Shown: positions 8,213 through 16,073 of the stretch, piece by piece
How the letters are laid out: each line of letters starts with the position of its first letter
How positions within the stretch are numbered: the first letter of the stretch is position 1
From: Shouchella xiaoxiensis
GTDB taxonomy: Bacteria > Bacillota > Bacilli > Bacillales > Bacillaceae_D
Direction of reading: 5' to 3'
DNA: 64,000 bases
NCBI RefSeq assembly: GCF_016907895.1
Contig: NZ_JAFBCV010000012.1
Coordinates: 78,146 to 142,145 of the forward strand
Made by a program: the position numbers and the translations under genes
Notes under the pieces: generated by a model
Database searches by the model: none
Seen by the model: only the letters and a program-made list of their open reading frames with translations
Told to the model about the DNA's origin: nothing

Positions 8213-8938
8213 TTATTTAGGACGTACTGCGTAATAAATGACTGCGCCCATTTCTTCGATGTTTGGATAACCACTTTGCTTATAAATTTCGACAACATGC
8301 TCACGATTATATGGAACACGATTTAACTGAATTGAATGACTGCCATCTTCAATGTCGAGGATTGCATATGAAGCAAGTGGATGGCCGTCAAACGGCATGC
8401 CAACGCTTCCAACATTTACAATGTTTTTACCATGGAGCGAGCGTACGTATGGATGATGCGTGTGCCCATAAATGTAAACATCTGCTTCATCGCGGACCAT
8501 AAGTTCATTTTCAACTTTTTCTGTCTCATCAAATGCAACGGTATCAAACAAGCTTGTCGGTGTTGCGTGAAATGCATGGACAATTAAATCTTGTCCATCA
8601 TCAATAACGAGCTCTGTAGGCAAATTCTTTAAGTAATCTATATCTTTTTGATCAAGTCTACCAAGGGCCCATTCACGCTCTTGTTGGAACATTTCTAGTC
8701 GTTCTTGTGGAACTTCACCATCTTTAAAACCGCGAACAAGCCATTCATCTGCGTTTCCTTTAATCACTTGTGCACCAGATGATTGAACGAGCTCAATTAC
8801 TCGCTTAGGCTCAGGACCACGGAAACAAAGGTCTCCTAATATGTAAATACGATCGATTTGCTTTGTTTGCAAATCATTTAAGACAGCTTCAAGGGCTGTC
8901 GCATTACCATGGATGTCCGATAAAAAAGCAAATCTCAT
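8213..8938 (-). CDS. Calcineurin-like metallophosphoesterase (YfcE/MPP class)
   Basis: A 241-residue phosphoesterase with the ordered metal-binding motifs FLSDIHGN (Asp and His), ILGDLCFRG, KGNADE (the GNHD/E equivalent), HAFHATP, and GHTHHPY. This is the YfcE/YvnB/PrpE type of two-metal phosphodiesterase or phosphatase; the substrate is not evident. The ATG at 8938 follows AAAAAGGAGGCTAACGACT. It is transcribed alone and leftward, divergent from ypgR. Confidence 0.85.
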   Translation of the reverse strand: MRFAFLSDIHGNATALEAVLNDLQTKQIDRIYILGDLCFRGPEPKRVIELVQSSGAQVIKGNADEWLVRGFKDGEVPQERLEMFQQEREWALGRLDQKDIDYLKNLPTELVIDDGQDLIVHAFHATPTSLFDTVAFDETEKVENELMVRDEADVYIYGHTHHPYVRSLHGKNIVNVGSVGMPFDGHPLASYAILDIEDGSHSIQLNRVPYNREHVVEIYKQSGYPNIEEMGAVIYYAVRPK

Positions 8939-9082
8939 AGTCGTTAGCCTCCTTTTTCATATTGTAACAGATCTATTGATTAATAGGGAAATAGAATGAA
9001 TTTATGCGCAATGTCTACGACTAGCAATGGTTTCTGAGACATGTTAGAATTTAGCTGAGAACAAGCCTCAAGGAGGATGAAC

Positions 9083-10201
9083 ATGTATATTAAGTCAATC
9101 GAACCAACTCCAAGTCCTAACACAATGAAGCTTAACTTAAGTGAAGTCGTTGGAGGGGCAAGTACAACGTACAATGAGAAAAACAAAGACTCAGCACCAG
9201 GTTTTATTCAACAGCTTTTTACATTAGAAGGCATTAAAGCCGTGTATCATGTAGGTGATTTTCTGGCTGTAGACCGTTTTCCAAAAGCGGATTGGAAAGT
9301 CATCTTGCCACAAGTGCGTTCGCTATTCGGTGAGCAGCCGGATCATGACCAGTCCGCTCATAGCTTGCAAGAAGGCTTCGGGGAAGTAAAAGTCCAAGTT
9401 CAAGTATTTAAAGGCATTCCGATGCAGGTAAAAGTAACAGATGATGAGCAGGAAGTACGCAAAGCATTGCCAGAACGCTTTGTAACGGCAGTTGCTCAGG
9501 CGCAACTCCCTGATGATAATGTGGTTCTTGAACGGAAGTGGGACGATCAAGCACCACGCTATGGAGAACTAGAAGCCATTGCAAATGAAGTTGCTTCTGA
9601 ACTTGAAGCAGCATATTCAGCAGCTCGACTCGACAGTCTCGTGCAATTAGCAAAAGGAGAGAAAGCCGCCGCTGAAGCTTTTGCGAAACGTTTTAAAGAA
9701 GTAACGGTGGATATGCTCAAAGATGAAGACTGGCGCAATCGTTATGCTACATTGGAACAAATGGACCCGAAAGAAAAAGATTTACCGGTATTAGCCGTTG
9801 CGCTTGATGATGAAAAAGCTTCGATTCGACGATTAGCAACGATGTATTTAGGGATGATTGAAGAAGAGAGCGTACTGCCATTATTAGAAAAAGCGCTTAA
9901 AGATAAGTCTGTGACTGTACGGAGAACAGCTGGGGATTGTATGTCTGATATTGGATCAGAAAAAGGAATTCCTGCGATGATGGAATCTTTAAAAGATGAA
10001 AGCAAAATTGTGCGATGGAGAGCTGCGATGTTTCTATATGAAATCGGGGATGAGAAAGCAATCCCAGCATTAAAAGAAGCTGAACAGGACCCTGAATTTG
10101 AAGTAGCCCTTCAAGTGAAAATGGCGCTGGAGCGTATTCAAGATGGTGAAGAAGCAAAGGGCTCAGTCTGGAAACAGATGACGGAAGCTCGAAACAAGTA
10201 G
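9083..10201 (+). CDS. ypgR: YpgR/CvfC-like protein: NifU-type N-domain plus HEAT repeats
   Basis: A 372-residue protein. Residues 1-85 form an Nfu/NifU N-terminal scaffold domain (PTPSPNTMKLNL; FTLEGIKAVYHVGDFLAV), and residues about 215-355 form HEAT/PBS-like repeats (LAVALDDEKASIRRLATMYL; KSVTVRRTAGDCMSDIG; SKIVRWRAAMFLYEIGD). This matches YpgR of B. subtilis and CvfC of Staphylococcus aureus, whose molecular role is unsettled. The ATG at 9083 is 6 bases after AAGGAGG; an earlier ATG at 9077 directly abuts that site. Next gene starts 11 bases after the stop. Confidence 0.85.
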   Translation: MYIKSIEPTPSPNTMKLNLSEVVGGASTTYNEKNKDSAPGFIQQLFTLEGIKAVYHVGDFLAVDRFPKADWKVILPQVRSLFGEQPDHDQSAHSLQEGFGEVKVQVQVFKGIPMQVKVTDDEQEVRKALPERFVTAVAQAQLPDDNVVLERKWDDQAPRYGELEAIANEVASELEAAYSAARLDSLVQLAKGEKAAAEAFAKRFKEVTVDMLKDEDWRNRYATLEQMDPKEKDLPVLAVALDDEKASIRRLATMYLGMIEEESVLPLLEKALKDKSVTVRRTAGDCMSDIGSEKGIPAMMESLKDESKIVRWRAAMFLYEIGDEKAIPALKEAEQDPEFEVALQVKMALERIQDGEEAKGSVWKQMTEARNK

Positions 10202-10212
10202 GAGGACACGTA

Positions 10213-10443
10213 ATGGCTGAAACTATTGATGCATTGCTTTCCAAGCTAGAGGCTGAGGGCAAGGAAGACATAATTGACATAATTGAAGATACAAAGAAGG
10301 GAAGATTGGAAGAAATTGAGTTAGTTGAATCCATTGGACTCCTCTACGATTTAGATGACAACAGAATATTGTTGCAGTGGTTACAAGAGCAAGGTGTACA
10401 GTTAAATTATGTAACAGATGAAGAGGAAGAAGAAGAGAAATAG
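10213..10443 (+). CDS. Small acidic protein, possibly a free-standing sigma region 1.1-like domain
   Basis: A 76-residue, strongly acidic protein cotranscribed with ypgR (11-base gap, TAGGAGGACACGTA site) and ended by a terminator. The pattern of helices and the end, LLQWLQEQGVQL followed by a DEEEEEE tail, resembles the C-terminal half of primary-sigma-factor region 1.1 (helix, then LeexGIxV, then an acidic run). No DNA-binding, membrane or cysteine motif is present. The resemblance is my reading of the pattern, not a search result; it could equally be an unrelated acidic helical protein. Confidence 0.6.
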   Translation: MAETIDALLSKLEAEGKEDIIDIIEDTKKGRLEEIELVESIGLLYDLDDNRILLQWLQEQGVQLNYVTDEEEEEEK

Positions 10444-10471
10444 AACGTATCGCTTTTACGATACGTTTTTT
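10444..10471 (+). terminator. Rho-independent terminator
   Basis: AACGTATCG (10444-10452) pairs with CGATACGTT (10459-10467), followed by a T run to 10471. It separates the ypgR unit from ydbS. Confidence 0.85.
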
Positions 10472-10496
10472 CTCCTTCTTAATAAGGAGGGCGAGT

Positions 10497-10979
10497 ATGA
10501 GGAAGCAACCAGAAAAACGCTTACCAAAAAAAGCAATTCAAGTTTGGCGAATCCAAAATACGTTTGACACGCTGTTATTTGCACTTATCCCAATTGGTTA
10601 CTATTTTGGCCAAGCATACATATTTGAATCTTTTTATGAGTGGATTACGTTTGCTTTAGTAGGAATCGTTGCTTTATACGGTATTGTTCGTGTGGGTATT
10701 TGGCCAACAATTCAGTGGCATCGTTTTCGTTATGAAGTATTTGATGATGAAATTGACATTCAGCAAGGAGTCATTATCGTAAGACGTACCCTTGTTCCTA
10801 TGGTTCGAGTACAGCATGTAGATACGGATCAAGGTCCGATCTTAAGACGTTATAAGATGGCTGCCGTTTCCATTACAACTGCGGCAACAACTCATAAAAT
10901 ACCAACGCTCTTTATCGAAGATGCGGATTCGCTGAGAGATCAAATTGCAGCGCTTGCATCGGTGCAAGAAGATGAATGA
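10497..10979 (+). CDS. ydbS: YdbS-like membrane protein with bacterial PH domain (bPH2)
   Basis: A 160-residue protein. Two hydrophobic helices lie at about 23-45 and 50-70, then a bPH2 (DUF304) domain with FRYEVFDDEIDIQQGVIIVRRTLVPM and VQHVDTDQGPILRRYKMAAV. It matches YdbS of B. subtilis. YdbS and YdbT act together and are reported to protect against the circular bacteriocin amylocyclicin. Its last bases overlap ydbT by 8. The ribosome site is AAGGAGGGCGAGT. Confidence 0.85.
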   Translation: MRKQPEKRLPKKAIQVWRIQNTFDTLLFALIPIGYYFGQAYIFESFYEWITFALVGIVALYGIVRVGIWPTIQWHRFRYEVFDDEIDIQQGVIIVRRTLVPMVRVQHVDTDQGPILRRYKMAAVSITTAATTHKIPTLFIEDADSLRDQIAALASVQEDE

Positions 10980-12423
10980 GTTAAAAAGACAGCATGTAGC
11001 GGCAATTTTTATAAACTTAACAAAAGGGTTGTTTCAGCTTGCTATTCCTTTCGCAATCGTTGCGTTTCTACAAGGCATTCTATGGATTTTCTTTATTGGG
11101 ATCGCTGGATTAATTCTATTGATGGGCCTGTTTAGCTGGATTAATTGGCTGAAGTTTCGCTATCGTCTGGAAGATGGGGAACTTTATGTTGAGCAAGGAT
11201 TGTTTGTAAAAAAGAAAAGGTATATACAGAAGAAGCGAATTCAAGCAATCAATATTTCTGCAGGCGTCTTACAGCGTATCTTTGGACTCGTTAAGGTGAA
11301 TATAGACACAGCTGGTGGAGGAATGGAAGCGGAGGCGGAGTTTTCAGCAGTCACACGTGCTGAAGCGAACCGAATTCGGAGTGCTTTATTGAAAGGTGAT
11401 TCTTCGCAAAAAACCGCTTTTACAGAAGATCAAGCTATGGACGAGGAACCGCTTGAACCGATTGAGGCAGAAGAATCGGAACCGCTTGATAAATGGCACT
11501 TAGGAAAAAGAAGGCTTATTTATACGGCGCTTACATCAAGCAGTGTTGGACTCGTTTTATCAGCTGTACTCGCTCTGCTTTCACAAACAGTCCAGTTTGT
11601 TCCAGATGATCTATTTGAGAATACATTTGATTTTGTGGTTAACTTAGGCATTTTTTTAATCATTGTGTTAACGATAGCTGTCTTGCTTGTTTCTTGGCTT
11701 ATCTCTAGCTTGCTTACCATCATCACATACGGAAATTTCAATATTGAAACGTATGAAAAAGAAATGGTAATTGAACGCGGCTTGCTAGAAAAAAGACAAT
11801 TAACGCTTGCATACAAGCGCATTACGGCTGTACGTATTATAAAAAGCGTCATCCGACAACCGTTTGGGTTTGTTTCCGTTTATGTCGAGTCTGCTGGTGG
11901 TGGAAACAATAAAGAACAAGGCTCTACTTTACTTGTACCGCTAATTCATGAAAGAGATCTACCTGCTTTTCTTGAGCAAATCATACCGGAGTATGCAATT
12001 AAAACACCAATCACCTCTGCTCCAAAACGAGCAGCAATCCGTTTCTTCATTCGCATGCTGTTTATACCGGTTGTGTTAACAATTGTAGCGACCTTTATAT
12101 GGGGAACGATTGGTCTACTTGGTCTTATTGCAATTGCTGCTTTTGCGCTACTAGCTTTATTCCAGTATCGAGACGCAGGGGCGGGATCAAATGAACAGTT
12201 TGTCTGGCTTCGCACACGCTCTGTTGGTCAAACCTTAGTTCTTTCTCCGAAGCGTAAAATTCAATCAGCGACCAAACAGGTGTCATTTTTTCAACGCAGA
12301 CGAACGCTTGCAAGTTTTGAATTCTTTGTGCAGTCGAGTATGTCTGGAAAATCGTTTTCAGTTCCAGATCTCGCAGAAGCAACGGGTGATGATCTTTATA
12401 AATGGTATTCACATCGCAACTAG
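10972..12423 (+). CDS. ydbT: YdbT-like membrane protein with repeated bPH2 domains
   Basis: A 483-residue partner of YdbS. It contains an N-terminal pair of membrane helices, a first bPH2 domain (FRYRLEDGELYVEQGLFVKKKRYIQ), an acidic linker (EEPLEPIEAEE), a central pair of helices (about 190-235), a second bPH2 domain (NIETYEKEMVIERGLLEKRQ), further helices at about 350-400 and a third partial bPH2 unit. Start chosen at ATG 10972, translationally coupled to ydbS. In B. subtilis the pair belongs to the cell-envelope stress regulon; no ECF promoter is visible in the short upstream gap. Confidence 0.85.
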   Translation: MNELKRQHVAAIFINLTKGLFQLAIPFAIVAFLQGILWIFFIGIAGLILLMGLFSWINWLKFRYRLEDGELYVEQGLFVKKKRYIQKKRIQAINISAGVLQRIFGLVKVNIDTAGGGMEAEAEFSAVTRAEANRIRSALLKGDSSQKTAFTEDQAMDEEPLEPIEAEESEPLDKWHLGKRRLIYTALTSSSVGLVLSAVLALLSQTVQFVPDDLFENTFDFVVNLGIFLIIVLTIAVLLVSWLISSLLTIITYGNFNIETYEKEMVIERGLLEKRQLTLAYKRITAVRIIKSVIRQPFGFVSVYVESAGGGNNKEQGSTLLVPLIHERDLPAFLEQIIPEYAIKTPITSAPKRAAIRFFIRMLFIPVVLTIVATFIWGTIGLLGLIAIAAFALLALFQYRDAGAGSNEQFVWLRTRSVGQTLVLSPKRKIQSATKQVSFFQRRRTLASFEFFVQSSMSGKSFSVPDLAEATGDDLYKWYSHRN

Positions 12424-12425
12424 AT

Positions 12426-12465
12426 AAAAAACGTGTTTGCCCTAACTAGGGCAAACACGTTTTTT
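12426..12465. terminator. Bidirectional terminator
   Basis: An 18-base perfect inverted repeat (12426-12443 and 12448-12465) with A/T outer tracts, between convergent ydbT and the gene ending at 12465. Confidence 0.9.
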
Positions 12466-13475
12466 CATTGAAATGTATTCGTATAAAGAGCAATGGTCCG
12501 CTTGCCTTTATCTGTTGTAAACTCAAACCGATCATAAATGGTTTCTTTATTTAAGTCTGCGCGAGTTGCTAAATGGCGTTTAAAGTGATGCTGAACCAGT
12601 ACAAATTGCTCATCCGTTTGAAACGTTAAAAAGTTTACTCCTTCAAAAGCTGTTGTTTTATCCAAATTAAATAACTGATCTAAGAGGGCGTTGTAACAAT
12701 GAATTAAATCATTATGACCAACATTATGCAGAGCCAAATTGTATTCAAACCCTTGAAGAGCAACGGGCTCAAGCTCTTTTTGTAAGATTTGATACGGATT
12801 AAACTGCTGCTGATCAATTAGTATGCAATCATTTTCGTCTGGAATAAAGCGACTACCATTGGAACGAATGAAAATACCGTCTCCTTCATAAAGTCCGGTT
12901 ACCAAGCGATCATTCTGGTACCATGCGTATTCAAAATGAGAGGGTGATAAGGGGAGAGTATCTCCTTTTTGATCCTTTAAGTAGTACGTATTGTTGTCGT
13001 CTGTGTGAAAGGTGTATTCCATATACGTTGTCCGAGACGATTTTTGTTTTTTATCGGTTGAACCCTCTTTACGTCTCTTTTGACTTGATAGTGTTTTTAT
13101 ATAGACCTCTAATGCTTCAAGATCTGCTGATGGTGCTGAAGCATGTTTTTTTAAATGAATATGACGTCGCTTTAAAGCTGTTAATATCGAATCAAGATAC
13201 GATTCAACACGCGTCTGTTTCATGCGTGGTTTTAGTTGCTGACTTGTAAACAAACCAACTTCATTCTCAGAATAAAGTAGTTCATGTATCGCAATTGTTT
13301 CATTTTGAAAAATGTATTCCGGCAACACGATAACGGAGTCGATACGGACTTCTCCACGCCATGGTTTTTTAGGTTCTGTTATAACGTTAAGTAGTTCGCC
13401 TAAATAGGTGCCGTCTTCTCCAAGATCGACGACAAGCAGTTGGCCAACTAATTGTTGTGCTTCATACCGATCCAT
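12465..13475 (-). CDS. Unrecognised 336-aa protein downstream of the telA cluster
   Basis: A soluble protein without signal or membrane segments. The N-terminal 60 residues (DRYEAQQLVGQLLVVDLGEDGTYLGELLNV) look like a small beta-barrel, followed by a basic linker (KTLSSQKRRKEGSTDKKQK) and a long mixed C-terminal part with FHTDDNNTYYLKDQKGD. I do not recognise the family. The ATG at 13475 follows AAAGGTGAGGATTGC; an in-frame start at 13499 lacks a comparable site. A promoter and hairpin at 13519-13560 suggest it can be transcribed apart from the two genes upstream. Confidence 0.7.
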   Translation of the reverse strand: MDRYEAQQLVGQLLVVDLGEDGTYLGELLNVITEPKKPWRGEVRIDSVIVLPEYIFQNETIAIHELLYSENEVGLFTSQQLKPRMKQTRVESYLDSILTALKRRHIHLKKHASAPSADLEALEVYIKTLSSQKRRKEGSTDKKQKSSRTTYMEYTFHTDDNNTYYLKDQKGDTLPLSPSHFEYAWYQNDRLVTGLYEGDGIFIRSNGSRFIPDENDCILIDQQQFNPYQILQKELEPVALQGFEYNLALHNVGHNDLIHCYNALLDQLFNLDKTTAFEGVNFLTFQTDEQFVLVQHHFKRHLATRADLNKETIYDRFEFTTDKGKRTIALYTNTFQ

Positions 13476-13518
13476 GCAATCCTCACCTTTATCATTCATT
13501 TTTGAACGTCATACAGTA

Positions 13519-13548
13519 ATTATAACGAACATCGCCACGCTTCTGCAA
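13519..13548 (-). promoter_or_regulatory. Sigma-A-type promoter with its -35 in a hairpin loop
   Basis: On the minus strand TTGCAG (13548-13543), an 18-base spacer and TATAAT (13524-13519) precede the 12465 gene. A 14-base inverted repeat, 13530-13543 and 13547-13560, spans the -35, so the element lies at the repeat centre. No T run follows, so the repeat is not an ordinary terminator. Confidence 0.5.
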
Positions 13549-13578
13549 GCGTGGCGATGTAAGAGAAAACACCAATAT

Positions 13579-14511
13579 TTAATTCTTTTTCTTATCAATA
13601 TGCGATTCACCGTACCTGAGTTCCTGTAATCGCATTACATGTTCCATTCTTTCAATCTTTGTTTTTTCAAGATCCTCTTTTAAGGAAATGAGCGAAAGCT
13701 CCATTTTTGAGAGGGAGACGAAGACATTGTCGCGTTGTTCAAGCTGATTTTTTTTAGATAATGCTAGAAAAGCACCCATTAGATTGGGAATATCTTCACG
13801 TAATAATCGGCGCACAGTATGCTTATCTTCGTAGCCAAACAGTTGAAAGTCGTCTTCAAGTTTTGACACATGCGAAAGAATACGCTTCAAGCGGTTATCC
13901 AACATCGGATCAATGGAGAGTGTATCCATTGCTTGAACATAGCGCTTTGCTTCTTGTGCTAAAAATTTAATATCATTTGCTTGTTCACTTTTCAATTGTT
14001 TTTCATGTCCATTAAGGCGTTCAAGCGAAACATCATTGATCTTCGTACCAACATAGGCTAAATCCATTAAATGAATCGCATGAAAAATCCCTTTTAGTTG
14101 CGATACATTTTGCAATGAACGAACGTGCATACGACCATCTTTTAAATAATGAATGGTTGATTCCTTCACTTTCCCAACTCCATCAACGGCTTTAACATAC
14201 TTGCGGAAGCAAACAATTCGAAACCGTTTATGGACAGGGGAACTGGATTGTTTCGTGTCGCTAACTAGTACGCGAATCTGGTTGTAGGATACTTTTACGC
14301 GTATATCCCAATCCTTTTGTCGTCTTCGCACGCTTTTGCGCTCATTTTTTCCTGTTGCATTATCCGTCATTCGTTTTAAGAGGCGCTCCGTATCATTTAT
14401 TAATCGAATCGTCGTTTCGTCTTGAATGATATGGTCATCAACAGGGCGCTTATATGCTGGTGTGAAAAGATCAACTATACCGGTTGTCGAAAAAAGTTTC
14501 ACACACATCAA
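13579..14511 (-). CDS. TelA-operon protein, possibly XpaC-like
   Basis: A 310-residue soluble protein. The first 200 residues are mixed alpha/beta with many basic residues (NERKSVRRRQKDWDIRVKVSYNQ), and the C-terminal 110 are helical (KFLAQEAKRYVQAMDTLSIDPMLDNRLKRILSHVSKLEDDF), resembling the XpaC (5-bromo-4-chloroindolyl phosphate hydrolysis) helical region. It lies 10 bases after telA, as xpaC and yaaN/telA pair in B. subtilis. Assignment is by context plus weak resemblance. Role: probably accessory to the TelA stress system. Confidence 0.45.
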   Translation of the reverse strand: MMCVKLFSTTGIVDLFTPAYKRPVDDHIIQDETTIRLINDTERLLKRMTDNATGKNERKSVRRRQKDWDIRVKVSYNQIRVLVSDTKQSSSPVHKRFRIVCFRKYVKAVDGVGKVKESTIHYLKDGRMHVRSLQNVSQLKGIFHAIHLMDLAYVGTKINDVSLERLNGHEKQLKSEQANDIKFLAQEAKRYVQAMDTLSIDPMLDNRLKRILSHVSKLEDDFQLFGYEDKHTVRRLLREDIPNLMGAFLALSKKNQLEQRDNVFVSLSKMELSLISLKEDLEKTKIERMEHVMRLQELRYGESHIDKKKN

Positions 14512-14521
14512 CCTCCTGTTG

Positions 14522-15598
14522 TCATCGATTTAACAATTTCTTCTGCATATCTGAATTTAATTTATCCATTTCTTCAATAAACTGTTTACCACTTGAAACA
14601 ATCCGTTCGTTTGATTGTTCAGTTAGCTCAATCGCTTTATAGACATTGTCATATGCTTTCCGAAATGCATCTAGCGCAATTGCTGGTTCTTCTAATGTTT
14701 TTAGGGTTTCTTCGGTATTTTGTTTCAGTAATTCTGCGTTTGAAAGCAACATCGACTCTGTCGCTTGGTTTACGTTTTGCACAGCTGTGATGACTTTTTT
14801 CTGGTTCGTTAACGCAAGTTGAATGGAGGCGGTAACGGTAATAATGTTTTTTGTCATGGTAATGGCGTTAAAAATCGCTTCTTCAAGCTTTTCGTTATTT
14901 TCCATGATTAAGTCAACAGAGGCAAGGGATTGCTGGAGGACCATCACGGCTTGCTGCATGTTTTTCATCCGCGTGACAACCTTCACTTGGCCTTTTTTTA
15001 ATTCGTTTTCATTTTCTGCCCATTGCTCAGATGTCATTTCTTGCTCAAGCATTTGATGAAGTTCCTGCCCGACAGCAATTTGCGAATTAAGATTGGCAAT
15101 TCGATCTTTTGCTACAACCTTTAGTTCCTTTAGCATTACATTGTCTTCTTGAAGTTTGTCTTTACCAGAGAGTAAGCCCTCTACTATATGGTCTACTTGT
15201 GATTCAACCGTTTTATAGCGACGAACATACTGCTCGACGGGATTTCGGCGCATCACGCGATTGACTATTTTTTTAAACGAAGAGTCTTTTAGGTAATCAG
15301 GTTCGAGCTGACCGACAACTTCCCGGAGTTCGTGCAGTTGTTTTGGAAGCGTATTGGAATCATCGCCCATCATCTCACGAACTGGCCGTTTTAATGCTTC
15401 TAACGATTCCCCAGCTTCTTTTTGCTCCGTTTCACCAAGATTATCTAGCTTTTCTAGCAGGTCATTAATATTGACGTCAGACTTGTACGGTTGCACGTCA
15501 CTCTGGTTATCGTTAAGTGTGTGTAGCTGTTCTTGATTCTCTTGTTGGTGAATCGTTTTTTCTTGATCATCAGTTTGTTTTGTATGTTTATCATCCAT
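14522..15598 (-). CDS. telA: TelA/YaaN-family toxic anion resistance protein
   Basis: A 358-residue, almost entirely helical coiled-coil protein. Conserved TelA features include RRNPVEQYVRRYKTVESQVDHIVEGLLSGKDKLQEDN, the LNSQIAVGQELHQMLEQE region and a Gln/Asn-rich NQKKVITAVQNVNQATESMLLSNAELL near the C-terminus. Relatives YaaN and YceH belong to envelope-stress regulons and confer resistance to tellurite and some cell-wall toxins; mechanism unknown. The ATG at 15598 follows GGAGGTAAATCAC. An ECF-sigma-like promoter lies 45-70 bases upstream. Confidence 0.85.
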   Translation of the reverse strand: MDDKHTKQTDDQEKTIHQQENQEQLHTLNDNQSDVQPYKSDVNINDLLEKLDNLGETEQKEAGESLEALKRPVREMMGDDSNTLPKQLHELREVVGQLEPDYLKDSSFKKIVNRVMRRNPVEQYVRRYKTVESQVDHIVEGLLSGKDKLQEDNVMLKELKVVAKDRIANLNSQIAVGQELHQMLEQEMTSEQWAENENELKKGQVKVVTRMKNMQQAVMVLQQSLASVDLIMENNEKLEEAIFNAITMTKNIITVTASIQLALTNQKKVITAVQNVNQATESMLLSNAELLKQNTEETLKTLEEPAIALDAFRKAYDNVYKAIELTEQSNERIVSSGKQFIEEMDKLNSDMQKKLLNR

Positions 15599-15642
15599 GT
15601 GATTTACCTCCAACACCTTTATGGAAACTCCTTATTCTACTA

Positions 15643-15669
15643 TACGTTGTTTATATGAAACACGTTTCA
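15643..15669 (-). promoter_or_regulatory. Candidate sigma-W-type promoter of the telA operon
   Basis: On the minus strand TGAAAC (15669-15664), a 17-base spacer, then CGTATA (15646-15641). These match the ECF sigma-W consensus TGAAAC...CGTA. Transcription would begin around 15635, about 37 bases before the telA start. B. subtilis yaaN and yceH are known members of ECF regulons, which fits. Confidence 0.55.
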
Positions 15670-15762
15670 TTTTATCTCTTTCTATTATGAACGAAAAATG
15701 AGCTACAGGCAATTTATTTGCAGGTTTTTTGACTTTATTACAAGCGAAATTGAAGTTCAATC

Positions 15763-15791
15763 TTGACGAATGACGAAATTATCGCTAAAAT
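15763..15791 (+). promoter_or_regulatory. Candidate sigma-A promoter for gltA within the 475-base telA-gltA gap
   Basis: TTGACG (15763-15768), a 17-base spacer and TAAAAT (15786-15791). If used, the gltA leader would be about 275 bases, AT-rich with only short imperfect repeats and no riboswitch that I recognise. No gltC gene lies alongside, unlike in B. subtilis where it is divergent from gltA. The rest of 15670-16073 shows no gene. Confidence 0.45.
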
Positions 15792-16073
15792 TCTAACACG
15801 GAATATATTTTCATAAATAAAGTTAATTGTTCGTTTATAGACGTTTATTTCTATAAGCAGGACAGTTCGTTGTGTTAATCTCGTTTGAATTTTTATCCAT
15901 TTAAACGATTTTATATGCGTTATATTTTCATTTTTACTAGGTAGTTTTGTAATGAAGTGTATAAAAAACTCGTTTTAAATCGGATTAATAATTGGTTGCT
16001 AAAAAGTGCAAATAATAGATTATTAACCTTTTAGAGAAAAAAACGTTATTTTTGGGAGAGAGGGGTGGCATCT

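Noticed and set aside
9323..10334. Several minus-strand frames of 70-145 codons opposite ypgR
   Set aside because: They mirror conserved HEAT-repeat codons of ypgR and have no ribosome sites.
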